DNA of 64,000 nucleotides. Source: Paractinoplanes ovalisporus (GTDB lineage: Bacteria > Actinomycetota > Actinomycetes > Mycobacteriales > Micromonosporaceae). The DNA lies in assembly GCF_016834655.1 (NCBI RefSeq), contig NZ_JAENHP010000012.1, positions 124,001-188,000 on the forward strand, in the 5' to 3' direction. Under the pieces are notes generated by a model. It had not been told where the DNA came from, searched no databases, and saw only the letters and a list, made by a program, of their open reading frames with translations. Both the position numbers and the translations under genes were made by a program. Below are positions 16,034 through 24,268 of this stretch, in pieces (the stretch's first letter is position 1; every line of letters begins with the position of its first letter).

Positions 16034-16995
16034 TGCGCATCCGGGCTCTCCTCGCCGTCACCGCGCTCGCCGCCACCACGGCCCTGGCCGGGTGCTCGGG
16101 CGACACCGGCGGGCTGACCACCGACACCACCCAGGCCGGCGACACCTCGGTCACCGAGGCCCCTCAGGCCGAACGGGCGCCCGCGCCGGCCTGCAACCCG
16201 CGGGCCAGCCTGCGTCCGGCCGCCACGCTGCCGACACCCGGTGACATGCCGGCCGGCAGCTACATGGAAGAGATCCAGAAGCGCGGTCGGCTGGTGCTCG
16301 GCACGAGCCAGGACACGTTGCTGTTCAGCTCGCGCAACCCCTTCACCGGTCAGATCGAGGGCTTCGACGTCGACATGGGCCGCCAGATCGCCGAGGCCAT
16401 CTTCGGCGACGCGGACAAAATTCAGATCAAAGTCATCGCGTACGACAAGCGGGTCAGTTCCGCCGCCGACGGAAGTGTGGATATCGTCGCGGACACCATG
16501 ACGGCGAACTGCGATCGCTGGCGAGACGTGAACTTCTCCAGCATCTATTACGAAGCCGGGCAGAAGGTGCTCGTCTCGAAGGACTCGAAGGCGAAGAGCA
16601 TCGAAGACCTCGGCGGCAAGAAGGTGTGCTCGGCCGCCGGGTCGACTTCGTTCGAGAACATCGGCAAGGTGCGGAGCAAGCCCGTCGCGGTGGCCAAGCC
16701 GGCGTTCGGCGACTGTCTGGTGGCGTTCCAGCGCAACGAGGTCGACGGCATCTCGACCGACGACACGATCCTGGCCGGCATGGCCGCGCAGGACCCGTAC
16801 GCCAAGGTGATCGGCGACAAGTTCACCGAGGAGCCGTACGCGATGGCGATGTCGAACAAGCATCCCGAGTTCGCCCGGTTCGTCAACGCCGTGCTCGAGC
16901 GCAACCGCGCCGACGGCACCTGGAAGAGCACGTACGAGCGGTGGCTGGGCGACTTCGGCGCGGCCCCCGCCCCGCCCAAGGCCCAGTACAAGTGA
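16033..16995 (+). CDS. glnH: GlnH-like amino-acid-binding lipoprotein
   Basis: The 320-residue solute-binding protein has a lipoprotein signal peptide (lipobox LAGC, Cys21), a Pro/Thr-rich linker and a type-2 periplasmic binding domain. Recognisable segments are LVLGTSQDTLLFSSRNP, IEGFDVDMGRQIAEAIFGD, DIVADTMTANCDRW and IEDLGGKKVCSAAGS. In mycobacteria and corynebacteria GlnH binds Asp/Glu/Gln-type ligands and signals through GlnX to PknG. No ABC permease or ATPase genes follow, which supports a sensory rather than transport role. It is expected to be anchored outside the membrane. Confidence 0.85.
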   Translation: MRIRALLAVTALAATTALAGCSGDTGGLTTDTTQAGDTSVTEAPQAERAPAPACNPRASLRPAATLPTPGDMPAGSYMEEIQKRGRLVLGTSQDTLLFSSRNPFTGQIEGFDVDMGRQIAEAIFGDADKIQIKVIAYDKRVSSAADGSVDIVADTMTANCDRWRDVNFSSIYYEAGQKVLVSKDSKAKSIEDLGGKKVCSAAGSTSFENIGKVRSKPVAVAKPAFGDCLVAFQRNEVDGISTDDTILAGMAAQDPYAKVIGDKFTEEPYAMAMSNKHPEFARFVNAVLERNRADGTWKSTYERWLGDFGAAPAPPKAQYK

Positions 16996-18170
16996 CCGCA
17001 CAGGCCGAGGCCGAACTGCTGCGGCTCGAGACCGCGGTGACGGCGATGTCGGCCAACCTGGTCGACCTCGACGACAACCCGGCCCGCAAGGAGCTCGACC
17101 GCTCCCAGCTGACCGGGGCCACGGCCGCCGCCTGGACCGACGCGACCAACGCGCTGACCGAGCTGTGGGACGGCTACCGGCTGCTCACCGGGGTGATCGC
17201 GCGTGGCCAGGAGCTACGCGATCTCAAGCGACCCAGCGACGCCGAGCGTGCCCAGTTCCGCCACGAGGTGCTGGGCGCGTCGATCACGCTGTCGGTCAAG
17301 GTCGTGCCGCTGGCCCAGCGCGGGCTGCTCGGCCCCGGCCAGGTGCACACCACCTGCACGCCGGGTCAGTTGCTGTCGGCCATGGAAGCCGCGTTCGCCA
17401 CCGCGGTCGGGGTCGCCACCCGGGCCGGCGAGGCGTGGGACCGGCTGCTCCCGGCGGCGGCCGAGGCCGCGAGCGCGCTCGAGACCGTGCGCCGCCTGAC
17501 CCGCGAGACCGGCGGCAGCACGGCCACGATCGACGAGGCCGACCGGCGGCTCGGCCAGTTCACCGCGACCCTGGCCGGCGATCCCCTCGGGGTGCAGGAG
17601 CGCGACCTGGCCGCCGTACGCACCCTGATCCAGCGCGCCGACGCCGAGCGCACCTCGGCCGGGGAGTTGCGCGAGGCCCTGACCCAGCGGCTGGCCGACG
17701 CCCACCGCCTGGCCGCCGAGGTCACCGCGGCCGCCGACGAGGCCCGCGCCGCCGCCGAGAAGGCCGCCGACCGGTTCCCGGCCCACGAGATCGTCCCGGT
17801 GCCGCCCGGCGACCCGCGACCCGACCTGGCCGCGATCGACGCGCTGGCCGCGGCCGGGCACTGGCCGCTGATCAGCGCCCGGCTCTCGGACTGGACCCGG
17901 TCGACCCGGGTGCGGCTCACCCAGCTGCGCGAGGGCGCCGCCCACAACGGTGGGCTGCTGGCCGCCCGCAACGAGCTGCGCGGGCGCCTCGACGCCTACC
18001 AGGCCAAGGCCCTGCGACGCGGCCTGGCCGAAAATGCCGAACTGTCACCCCTGGCCGCGGCCGCGCGGGAAGCGCTCTACGTCGCCCCGTGCGACCTGGG
18101 CGTCGCCCGCCGGGCCGTCAGCGCCTACCAGGATGCGCTCACCGCCACGATCGCGAGGAACGGCCGATGA
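16992..18170 (+). CDS. Soluble helical/coiled-coil protein of the PknG operon
   Basis: The 392-residue protein is Ala/Glu/Arg-rich and almost wholly helical, with long coiled-coil-like stretches (residues about 175-265, including AERTSAGELREALTQRLADAH and TAAADEARAAAEKAADRF). It has no membrane segment or signal peptide. I do not recognise a family. It overlaps glnH upstream (GTGA) and pknG downstream (ATGA), so its dosage is tied to them. A scaffold or adaptor between the membrane sensor and the kinase is the natural inference, but nothing in the sequence proves it. Confidence 0.7.
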   Translation: MTAQAEAELLRLETAVTAMSANLVDLDDNPARKELDRSQLTGATAAAWTDATNALTELWDGYRLLTGVIARGQELRDLKRPSDAERAQFRHEVLGASITLSVKVVPLAQRGLLGPGQVHTTCTPGQLLSAMEAAFATAVGVATRAGEAWDRLLPAAAEAASALETVRRLTRETGGSTATIDEADRRLGQFTATLAGDPLGVQERDLAAVRTLIQRADAERTSAGELREALTQRLADAHRLAAEVTAAADEARAAAEKAADRFPAHEIVPVPPGDPRPDLAAIDALAAAGHWPLISARLSDWTRSTRVRLTQLREGAAHNGGLLAARNELRGRLDAYQAKALRRGLAENAELSPLAAAAREALYVAPCDLGVARRAVSAYQDALTATIARNGR

Positions 18171-20362
18171 AGTGCGAACGTAACTGCCCGGGGACGATCG
18201 AGGACGGCTACTGCGACACCTGCGGCCTGGCGCCGCGGGCGGGGGCCCGGCCCTCGGCGCCCATTCCGGCTCCCCGCGAGGCGACCGGCCCGTCGGTACG
18301 GACGGCGGCGCTGTCCACCCGTACGTCGGGGTCGGCCCGCACCGGCAGCTCGCGCACCGGATCGTCGCGCCGGCGCTTCGGCGGCGGCCTGGTCGACATC
18401 GCGCCGATCACGCAGGCCGACCCGGCGACCGCCGTGATGGCCCGGGCCGAGGTGCCCGAGTCGAAGCGGTACTGCGCGAAGTGCGGCAACGCGGTCGGCC
18501 GGACCCGGGGCGACCGTGAGGGACGGACGTCCGGCTTCTGCCCGTCCTGCGGCGAGCCGTTCAACTTCACCCCCAAGCTGGTCAAGGGCGACCTGATCGG
18601 CGGGCAATATGAGGTGGTGGGCGCGCTTGCGCACGGCGGCCTGGGCTGGATCTATCTGGCCGTCGACAAGAACGTCTCGGACCGCTGGGTGGTGCTCAAG
18701 GGTCTGCTCAACTCGGGCGACGAGGACGCGCTGGCGGCGGCCGTGGCCGAGCGGCGGTTCCTGGCCGAGGTCGAACACCCGAACATCGTCAAGATCTACA
18801 ACTTCGTCGAGCACGAAGGCGCCGGCTACATCGTCATGGAGTACGTCGGCGGGGAGTCGCTCAAGGGCATCCTCAAGGAGCGCCGCGCGGCCGCCGGTGA
18901 CAAGCCCGACCCGCTGCCGGTCGACCAGGCCCTGGCCTACCTGCTCGAGATCATGCCCGCGTTCGGCTACCTGCACGACCGCGGCCTGATCTACTGCGAC
19001 TTCAAGCCGGACAACATGATCCAGGCCGGCGACCAGATGAAGCTGATCGACCTCGGCGGCGTGGTGCACATCGACGACCACGACGCGGCGCTCTACGGCA
19101 CGGTCGGCTACCAGGCCCCCGAGATGGCCACGCTGGGCCCGTCGATCGCCTCCGATCTCTACACCATCGGCCGTACGCTGGCCGTCCTCACCACCGATTT
19201 CCGGGGCTACCAGAGCACGTTCGTCGACAGCCTGCCCGATCGCGGCGAGTTCGAGGTCTACCGGCGGTTCGACTCGTTCTACCGGCTGATCGAGCGGGCC
19301 ACCCGCACCGCGCCGGGCGACCGGTTCGTCGACGCGGCCGAGATGGCCGACCAGATGCTGGGCGTGCTGCGCCAGGTCCTCGCGGCCGGCGGCGTCGCCC
19401 ACCCGGCCCCGTCCACGCTGTTCACCGGCGAGCTGCGCACCGACCTGCGCTCCGAGGAACCGCGCTGGCAGGACCTGCCGACCCCGCTGATCGACCTGAC
19501 CGACCCGGCCGCCGCCTTCCTGGCCTCGGTGACGGTGACCGACCCGTCCGAGGTGCTGACGCTGCTCACCTCGTCGCCGGTCGACAGCATCGAGGTGCGG
19601 CTGCGCGCGCTGCGGGCCCGCATCGACATGGCCGCCCGCACCAGCGACTTCGGCGAGGCCCGGCAGGCGTGCGACCGGCTGATCGCGACCGACGGCTCGG
19701 ACTGGCGGGTGGCCTGGTACGACGGCCTGCTGTGTCTGGCCCAGGGCGACTACGCGGCGGCCCGGCTGCGCTTCGACGCCGTCTATTCGGCCCTGCCGGG
19801 TGAACTGGCGCCGCAGCTCGCGCTCGGTCTCACCCTGGAGCTGGCCCAGGACACCACCGTGGCGACCGGCTACTACGACGTGGTGAGCCGCACCGACCCG
19901 TCCTACACGGCGGCCGCGGCCGGTCTGGCCCGCTGCCGACTGAGGGCGGGCGACCGCAGTGGGGCCGTCGAGGCGTACAACCGGGTGCCCGGAACCTCCT
20001 CGGCCTATCGCAGCTCGCAGGTCGGGGCGGTGCGGGCGCTCGTGCAGGGGCACCCGTCGGCCGCCCCCGACGTCGACTCGCTGTCGGCCGCGGCGGCCCT
20101 GATCGAACGGCTCGAGGTGGAGGCCGCGCAGCTGGCGGCTTTGCGGGCCGAGCTGCTGGAACAGGCGCTGCGCAACATCACGGGCGGCACCCTGCTGCCG
20201 GCCACGGTGCTCGGGCCGGCCCGCAGCGGCACGATCAAGGAACGCGACATCCGGTTCGCGCTCGAGGAGGCGTACCGGGAAATGGCCCGTGCGGTCCACG
20301 GCCCCGAGAAGATCCGCCTGGTCGACCTGGCCAACGCGGCCCGGCCCCGGACCCGGACATGA
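18167..20362 (+). CDS. pknG: Serine/threonine protein kinase PknG
   Basis: The 731-residue protein follows the PknG plan. An N-terminal cysteine cluster (C3, C7, C16, C19) is followed by a low-complexity linker and a rubredoxin-like module with two Cys-x2-Cys-Gly knuckles (YCAKCG, FCPSCG). Next comes a kinase domain starting IGGQYEVVGALAHGGLGWIY, with the lysine in VVLKGLL, the catalytic loop CDFKPDNM and DLG in place of DFG. Lack of the canonical HRD arginine and DFG is normal for PknG. The C-terminal ~350 residues are TPR-like helices. In related bacteria PknG phosphorylates the FHA protein OdhI/GarA to control the TCA cycle and glutamate metabolism. Confidence 0.93.
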   Translation: MKCERNCPGTIEDGYCDTCGLAPRAGARPSAPIPAPREATGPSVRTAALSTRTSGSARTGSSRTGSSRRRFGGGLVDIAPITQADPATAVMARAEVPESKRYCAKCGNAVGRTRGDREGRTSGFCPSCGEPFNFTPKLVKGDLIGGQYEVVGALAHGGLGWIYLAVDKNVSDRWVVLKGLLNSGDEDALAAAVAERRFLAEVEHPNIVKIYNFVEHEGAGYIVMEYVGGESLKGILKERRAAAGDKPDPLPVDQALAYLLEIMPAFGYLHDRGLIYCDFKPDNMIQAGDQMKLIDLGGVVHIDDHDAALYGTVGYQAPEMATLGPSIASDLYTIGRTLAVLTTDFRGYQSTFVDSLPDRGEFEVYRRFDSFYRLIERATRTAPGDRFVDAAEMADQMLGVLRQVLAAGGVAHPAPSTLFTGELRTDLRSEEPRWQDLPTPLIDLTDPAAAFLASVTVTDPSEVLTLLTSSPVDSIEVRLRALRARIDMAARTSDFGEARQACDRLIATDGSDWRVAWYDGLLCLAQGDYAAARLRFDAVYSALPGELAPQLALGLTLELAQDTTVATGYYDVVSRTDPSYTAAAAGLARCRLRAGDRSGAVEAYNRVPGTSSAYRSSQVGAVRALVQGHPSAAPDVDSLSAAAALIERLEVEAAQLAALRAELLEQALRNITGGTLLPATVLGPARSGTIKERDIRFALEEAYREMARAVHGPEKIRLVDLANAARPRTRT

Positions 20363-20430
20363 CCGCCCTTTCCCCCACCGCGCGGGGTTGGGGACCTGGG
20401 ACATGACCGGCCCCGTCCCCCACCGCGCGG
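20355..20430. repeat. Imperfect two-copy duplication spanning the pknG stop codon
   Basis: Copies at 20355-20385 and 20399-20430 share GGACATGACCG and TCCCCCACCGCGCGG. The first includes the pknG stop (20360-20362). A possible hairpin follows inside the second copy: CCCCCAC (20417-20423) with GTGGGGG (20433-20439), which could reduce read-through into the phosphatase gene. Confidence 0.6.
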
Positions 20431-20483
20431 CCGTGGGGGCTCATAATGACGACCCCCGGATCCGGTAGGAACAGCGAGGCACG

Positions 20484-21446
20484 ATGACCATGACCGACTG
20501 CGCCTCGTGCGCCGACGAGCGTGCCGCGGGAGCGGCCTTCTGCGAGGTCTGCGGCAGGTCCCTCGCCCCGGAACCGGCGTGCCCACACTGCGGGACCCCG
20601 GGCGGTGTCGGCACGGACGGATACTGCGAGAACTGCGGCATGCTGGCCGGGCGGGAACGCGACCACCTCGAGACCGACTGCGGCGAGGTGGCGGCCGCGG
20701 TGACCGACCGCGGGCTGCGGCACCATCGCAACGAGGACGCGATGTGGCTGGCCACCCGCGGCCGCGACGTCGACGTGGTGATCAGCGACGGCGTGTCCTC
20801 GTCGTTCGACCCCGACGTGGCCTCGCTGACCGCGGTCTCGTCGTCGGGCGAGGCGCTGGGTGAGGGGGTCGACCTGGCCACGGCGATCGGCGCCGCTCAG
20901 GTCTCGGTGGCCAAGCTGGCAGCCGAGGGCGACCCGCGCCGGCAGGCCTCCAACCCGGCCTGCACGATCGTCGCGGCCACCGTGCGCGGCGACTCGGTGA
21001 CCGTCGGATGGATCGGCGACAGCCGGGCCTACTGGGTGCCCGAGGAGGGCGTCGCCGAGCAGCTCACCGAGGACGACTCGTGGGCGACCCACGTGATCTC
21101 GCTGGGCGCCGACCCGGAGCAGGCGATGCGCGACCCCAAGGCCCACGCCATCACGGCCTGGCTGGGCGCCGACGCGGGCTCGATCGCCCCGCGTACGGCG
21201 GAATTTGTCGTCGGAGACCCCGGCCATCTCGTGCTGTGCAGCGACGGCCTGTGGAACTACCTGACCGACGCGGCCGCCTTCGCCGCCGCCGTGCGCGAGG
21301 GGTTGCGCGAGCAGGGCACGCTGATCTCCGCGGCCCGGTGGCTCGCCGACTACGCGAACACCGCCGGGGGCGCGGACAACATCACCGTGGCTCTGGTGCC
21401 CATCACGCCACTTGGGATCACGCCGCTTGGGGGAGAACAGGAATGA
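20484..21446 (+). CDS. PP2C-type protein phosphatase with N-terminal zinc ribbons
   Basis: The 320-residue protein has two small Cys4 ribbons at the N-terminus (CASCADERAAGAAFCEVCG and CPHCGTPGG...YCENCG, residues 5-53) and then a full PP2C domain. Metal-binding motifs are all present: RHHRNEDAM, VDVVISDGVSS, VGWIGDSRAYW, LVLCSDGLWNYL and GGADNITVAL. It should dephosphorylate Ser/Thr-phosphoproteins and is the obvious antagonist of PknG encoded just upstream. GAGG precedes ATG 20484. The stop overlaps the next ATG (ATGA). The ribbons resemble those of PknG and the FHA protein in the same operon. Confidence 0.9.
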   Translation: MTMTDCASCADERAAGAAFCEVCGRSLAPEPACPHCGTPGGVGTDGYCENCGMLAGRERDHLETDCGEVAAAVTDRGLRHHRNEDAMWLATRGRDVDVVISDGVSSSFDPDVASLTAVSSSGEALGEGVDLATAIGAAQVSVAKLAAEGDPRRQASNPACTIVAATVRGDSVTVGWIGDSRAYWVPEEGVAEQLTEDDSWATHVISLGADPEQAMRDPKAHAITAWLGADAGSIAPRTAEFVVGDPGHLVLCSDGLWNYLTDAAAFAAAVREGLREQGTLISAARWLADYANTAGGADNITVALVPITPLGITPLGGEQE

Positions 21447-22708
21447 CGTACACCGCCGAGGCCTTCCAGAACGAATACCTCGCGCTGGGCGCGACCGAGG
21501 TCAACGCGATCGTCACGGTCACCTCGTCGGGCAACACGACGGGCGCGCGCACCGGCGGCGCCACCGAGGTCATCATCGTCGACGCGTCCGGGTCGATGCA
21601 GGCCGAGGGCCGCATCACCGCCGCCCGGCAGGCCGCCAAGGCCGCTGTGGCCTGCATCGACGACGGCGTGCACTTCGCGCTGATCGCCGGCGTCGGCACC
21701 GCCCAGCAGCTGTTCCCCGCACCCGGCCAGCTGGCCGTGGCCTCGGCCCAGACCCGGGCCGAGGCGACCTGGGCGATCGACCGGCTGCACGCCAGCGGTG
21801 GCACCGCGATGGGCGCGTGGCTGCTGCTCGCGGCCCAGCTGTTCGCGCAGCGGCCGGGCGACATCGCGCACGCCATCATGCTCACCGACGGCGACAACGG
21901 CGAGCGGGTGGGCTATCTGGAGAGCGTGCTCGCCTCGATCGGCGGCAAGTTCACCGTCGACTGCCGGGGTGTCGGCACGAACTGGAAGGTCTCCGAGCTC
22001 CGCAAGATCGCCGACGCGATGCTGGGCACGGTCGACATCGTGGCCCGGCCGGCCGACCTCACCGCCGCCTTCGAGCAGATGATGACGGCCGCGATGGGCA
22101 AGACGGCGGCCGACGTGCAGCTCAAGGTGTGGACGCCGGTGAACGCCACGGTCCGCTTCGTCAAGCAGGTGGAACCGCAGGTGGCCGACCTGACCGGCAA
22201 ACGGGTGGCCGACGGCGCGCGGGCCGGGCGCTATCCGCTGGGCGCGTGGGGTGCCGAGAGCCGCGACTACCACATCTGCGTCGACGTGCCGCCGGGCGCG
22301 TCCGGAGACGAGATGCTGGCGGCCCGGGTGTCGATCGTCGAGGGCGACACGGTGCACGCCCAGTCCCTCGTGAGGGCGGTGTGGACCGACGACGCGGCGC
22401 TGTCGACCCGGATCAACCGGCAGGTCGCGCACTACACCGGACAGGCCGAGCTGGCCGAGACGATCCAGGCCGGCATCGAGGCCCGCAAGGCCGGTGACGA
22501 CCACACGGCGACGATGAAGTTCGGGCGGGCGGCCCAGCTGGCCCACGAGAGCGGCAACAAGGCGACGTCCGAGCTGCTGGCCACGGTGGTCGACATCGAG
22601 GACGCGGCGACCGGCACGGTCCGGCTGCGGCGCAAGGTGGCGGCGGCCGACGAGATGGCGCTGGACACGCGCTCGACGAAGACCGTGCGGGTGGGACGCG
22701 GCCAGTGA
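21443..22708 (+). CDS. von Willebrand factor A domain protein of the PknG operon
   Basis: The 421-residue soluble protein has a VWA domain at residues about 40-210 with an intact MIDAS (DASGS, then the threonine in SGGTAMG and the aspartate in LTDGDN). A beta-rich middle part and a helical C-terminal third follow (ARKAGDDHTATMKFGRAAQLAHE, TPR-like). No signal peptide or membrane helix is seen, so it acts in the cytoplasm. VWA proteins bind partners through a metal ion. Position between PP2C and FHA genes with four-base overlaps on both sides suggests one complex or pathway. The function is not known. Confidence 0.85.
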   Translation: MTYTAEAFQNEYLALGATEVNAIVTVTSSGNTTGARTGGATEVIIVDASGSMQAEGRITAARQAAKAAVACIDDGVHFALIAGVGTAQQLFPAPGQLAVASAQTRAEATWAIDRLHASGGTAMGAWLLLAAQLFAQRPGDIAHAIMLTDGDNGERVGYLESVLASIGGKFTVDCRGVGTNWKVSELRKIADAMLGTVDIVARPADLTAAFEQMMTAAMGKTAADVQLKVWTPVNATVRFVKQVEPQVADLTGKRVADGARAGRYPLGAWGAESRDYHICVDVPPGASGDEMLAARVSIVEGDTVHAQSLVRAVWTDDAALSTRINRQVAHYTGQAELAETIQAGIEARKAGDDHTATMKFGRAAQLAHESGNKATSELLATVVDIEDAATGTVRLRRKVAAADEMALDTRSTKTVRVGRGQ

Positions 22709-23358
22709 CCACGTACGCCTGCCCCAAGGGGCACGCCTCCGAGGAGAGCGACTTCTGCGACACGTGCGGCGCCAAGATCGACGGCGCCGCCGCGGCTCCT
22801 TCTCCCCCGCCGCCGGTCTCCGCGCCGGCGGCGGTTGTCGCCACCGAGCCCTGCCCCAATTGCGGCACGCCCCGGGCCGGGTCGAGCCGCTTCTGTGAGG
22901 ACTGCGGCTACGACCACAGCACCGGGCGCATCCCCACACTGGTGCCGGCCGCGCCCGCGGCGGCCCCGGCTGCGGGCTGGACGGTGACGATCGCCCCCGA
23001 CCGCTCGTACTTCGAGGACAACGCGATCGACGGCATCGAGTTCCCCGAGAACGGGCCCAGCCGCACGGTCCCGTTGCCGCCGCCGCAGGTGCGGATCGGC
23101 CGCCGCAGCACGTCGAAGGGGACGCACCCCGAGATCGACCTGTCCGACGACGACCCGGGCGTGTCGCATTCGCACGCGCTGCTGACGCTGAGCGTCGACG
23201 GGGTGTGGCTGGTGTCGGACGTGGGCTCGACCAACGGCACGTACATCAACGACGACCAGCAGCCGTTGACCGCGGGTCAGTCCCGCGCGCTGGCCGACGG
23301 TGACCGCGTGCACGTCGGCGCCTGGACGACGCTCACGCTGAAGGCCCCGACCGCCTGA
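22705..23358 (+). CDS. FHA-domain protein with N-terminal zinc ribbons
   Basis: The 217-residue protein carries two N-terminal Cys4 motifs (CPKGHASEESDFCDTCG and CPNCGTPRAGSSRFCEDCG), a Pro/Ala linker, and a C-terminal FHA domain with the phosphothreonine-binding signatures RIGRRS, VSHSHALL and DVGSTNGTYIN. FHA proteins read phosphothreonine. The operon context makes it the likely counterpart of OdhI/GarA, the PknG target in corynebacteria and mycobacteria, although the ETT(S) phosphorylation motif typical of those proteins is not obvious here. GTG 22705 overlaps the VWA stop. A strong hairpin lies just after the gene. Confidence 0.88.
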   Translation: MTTYACPKGHASEESDFCDTCGAKIDGAAAAPSPPPPVSAPAAVVATEPCPNCGTPRAGSSRFCEDCGYDHSTGRIPTLVPAAPAAAPAAGWTVTIAPDRSYFEDNAIDGIEFPENGPSRTVPLPPPQVRIGRRSTSKGTHPEIDLSDDDPGVSHSHALLTLSVDGVWLVSDVGSTNGTYINDDQQPLTAGQSRALADGDRVHVGAWTTLTLKAPTA

Positions 23359-23373
23359 CGTTCCCATGTTTCC

Positions 23374-23402
23374 GGGGCGCTGCCGTTTGCCGGCGGCGCC
23401 CC
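23374..23402. terminator. Hairpin terminator ending the PknG operon
   Basis: GGGGCGC (23374-23380) pairs with GCGCCCC (23396-23402), with an inner GCCG/CGGC helix; GCTTGTTT follows. It may also serve the convergent gene ending at 23427. Confidence 0.7.
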
Positions 23403-23426
23403 GCTTGTTTCGGCTGTCGGCCGCGG

Positions 23427-23984
23427 CTAGCCCTCGGCCACTTCGGGGGCCCGCCGCTCCCGCGCTGCGTCGGCGGCTAGCTGCGCCTCTACGTAAGCGG
23501 CCCGCTCCTTCCCTGCGGCGACGGCGGCCCGCTCCTTCCCTGCGGCGACGGCGGCCTGCTGCTCCCCTGCGGCGACGGCGGCCCGCTGCTCCCCTGCGGC
23601 GTCGGCGGCCCGCTGCTTCTCTGGGGCGTTCTGGGCGGCCGCGAACGCCTCTTCGGGCTGCTCCTCCAGGCGACGGACCAGGTCTTCCAGCGTCGCGGTG
23701 AAGGCAGCGGCGTCGATTTCCCCGGCGCACCGGCGCCGCCACAGCTCGGCCAGGCTGTCGCCGATCTCGCCCCGCTCGATCAGGTGGTCGCTGAAGGCCA
23801 GGTTCCTCTCCATCAGCACGGGAACGGGGTCGTCGTACACGGTCCATTTGTCGGCGATGAGGGTCCGGCTGAATCGCGCTTCGGCGGATATGCCACGCCC
23901 GGCGATCTCGACGTCTTCGAGGGTGCTCTCCGGGCCCCGCACGATGTCGACGAGCGCCCCCAGGATCTCCGAGTTGTGCACCAT
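23427..23984 (-). CDS. Hypothetical protein with an Ala/Glu-rich in-frame repeat tail
   Basis: The 185-residue protein has a folded-looking N-terminal 115 residues (EILGALVDIVRG, then VPVLMERNLAFSDHLIERGEIGDSLAELWRRR, then ALEDLVRRLEEQ-like helix) that I cannot assign. It ends with a low-complexity helix made of nine-residue units of the type AAGEQRAAV. The tail is encoded by a 27-bp tandem repeat, so its length probably varies between strains. It is convergent with the FHA gene. No promoter was recognised. Confidence 0.5.
   Translation of the reverse strand: MVHNSEILGALVDIVRGPESTLEDVEIAGRGISAEARFSRTLIADKWTVYDDPVPVLMERNLAFSDHLIERGEIGDSLAELWRRRCAGEIDAAAFTATLEDLVRRLEEQPEEAFAAAQNAPEKQRAADAAGEQRAAVAAGEQQAAVAAGKERAAVAAGKERAAYVEAQLAADAARERRAPEVAEG
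23503..23610. repeat. 27-bp tandem repeat, four copies, in frame
   Basis: Units begin at 23503, 23530, 23557 and 23584 (core CCCTGCGGCGACGGCGGCC), and a degenerate fifth extends to 23640. The unit length is nine codons, so changes in copy number keep the reading frame of the overlapping gene. Confidence 0.8.
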
Positions 23985-24067
23985 GCCCCGCCGCCCCCAT
24001 CGACCGCCGCCTCTACGCCGCGCACGATATCCCGAGGCGGCGGCCGCGGCATCGGACTTTCCCGGCG

Positions 24068-24259
24068 CTAGCCTCCCGCAGGCGGCTCGTCGGGCTCGCC
24101 CTCGTCGAGGTTCGCCCGGCGCTCGTTGATGCCCTTGTTGCTGCTGCCGGAGGCCGGCGTGGTGGCGGACGGCGGCCTGTCGGTGGGGAACTCGTCGGTC
24201 TCCGGGGAGCCGGTGACGTGCTGGTCCGTGCTCGCTCCCGCATTCGGCGTCTCAGTCAT
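24068..24259 (-). CDS. Small hydrophilic hypothetical protein, 63 aa
   Basis: The product is Thr/Ser/Pro/Asp-rich and probably disordered, with a compact charged end (NKGINERRANLDEGEPDEP) that looks like a conserved motif rather than random translation. The ATG at 24259 lies 9 bp from the neighbouring kinase-like gene's stop on the same strand, so the two may be co-transcribed. Family and function are unknown; it could also be a spurious frame. Confidence 0.4.
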   Translation of the reverse strand: MTETPNAGASTDQHVTGSPETDEFPTDRPPSATTPASGSSNKGINERRANLDEGEPDEPPAGG

Positions 24260-24268
24260 GACCAGTGA

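Noticed and set aside
18167..20362. PknG might be a pseudokinase because HRD and DFG motifs are altered
   Set aside because: Replacement of the HRD arginine and of DFG by a DxG form is normal in active PknG enzymes; Lys, catalytic Asp and Asn are present.
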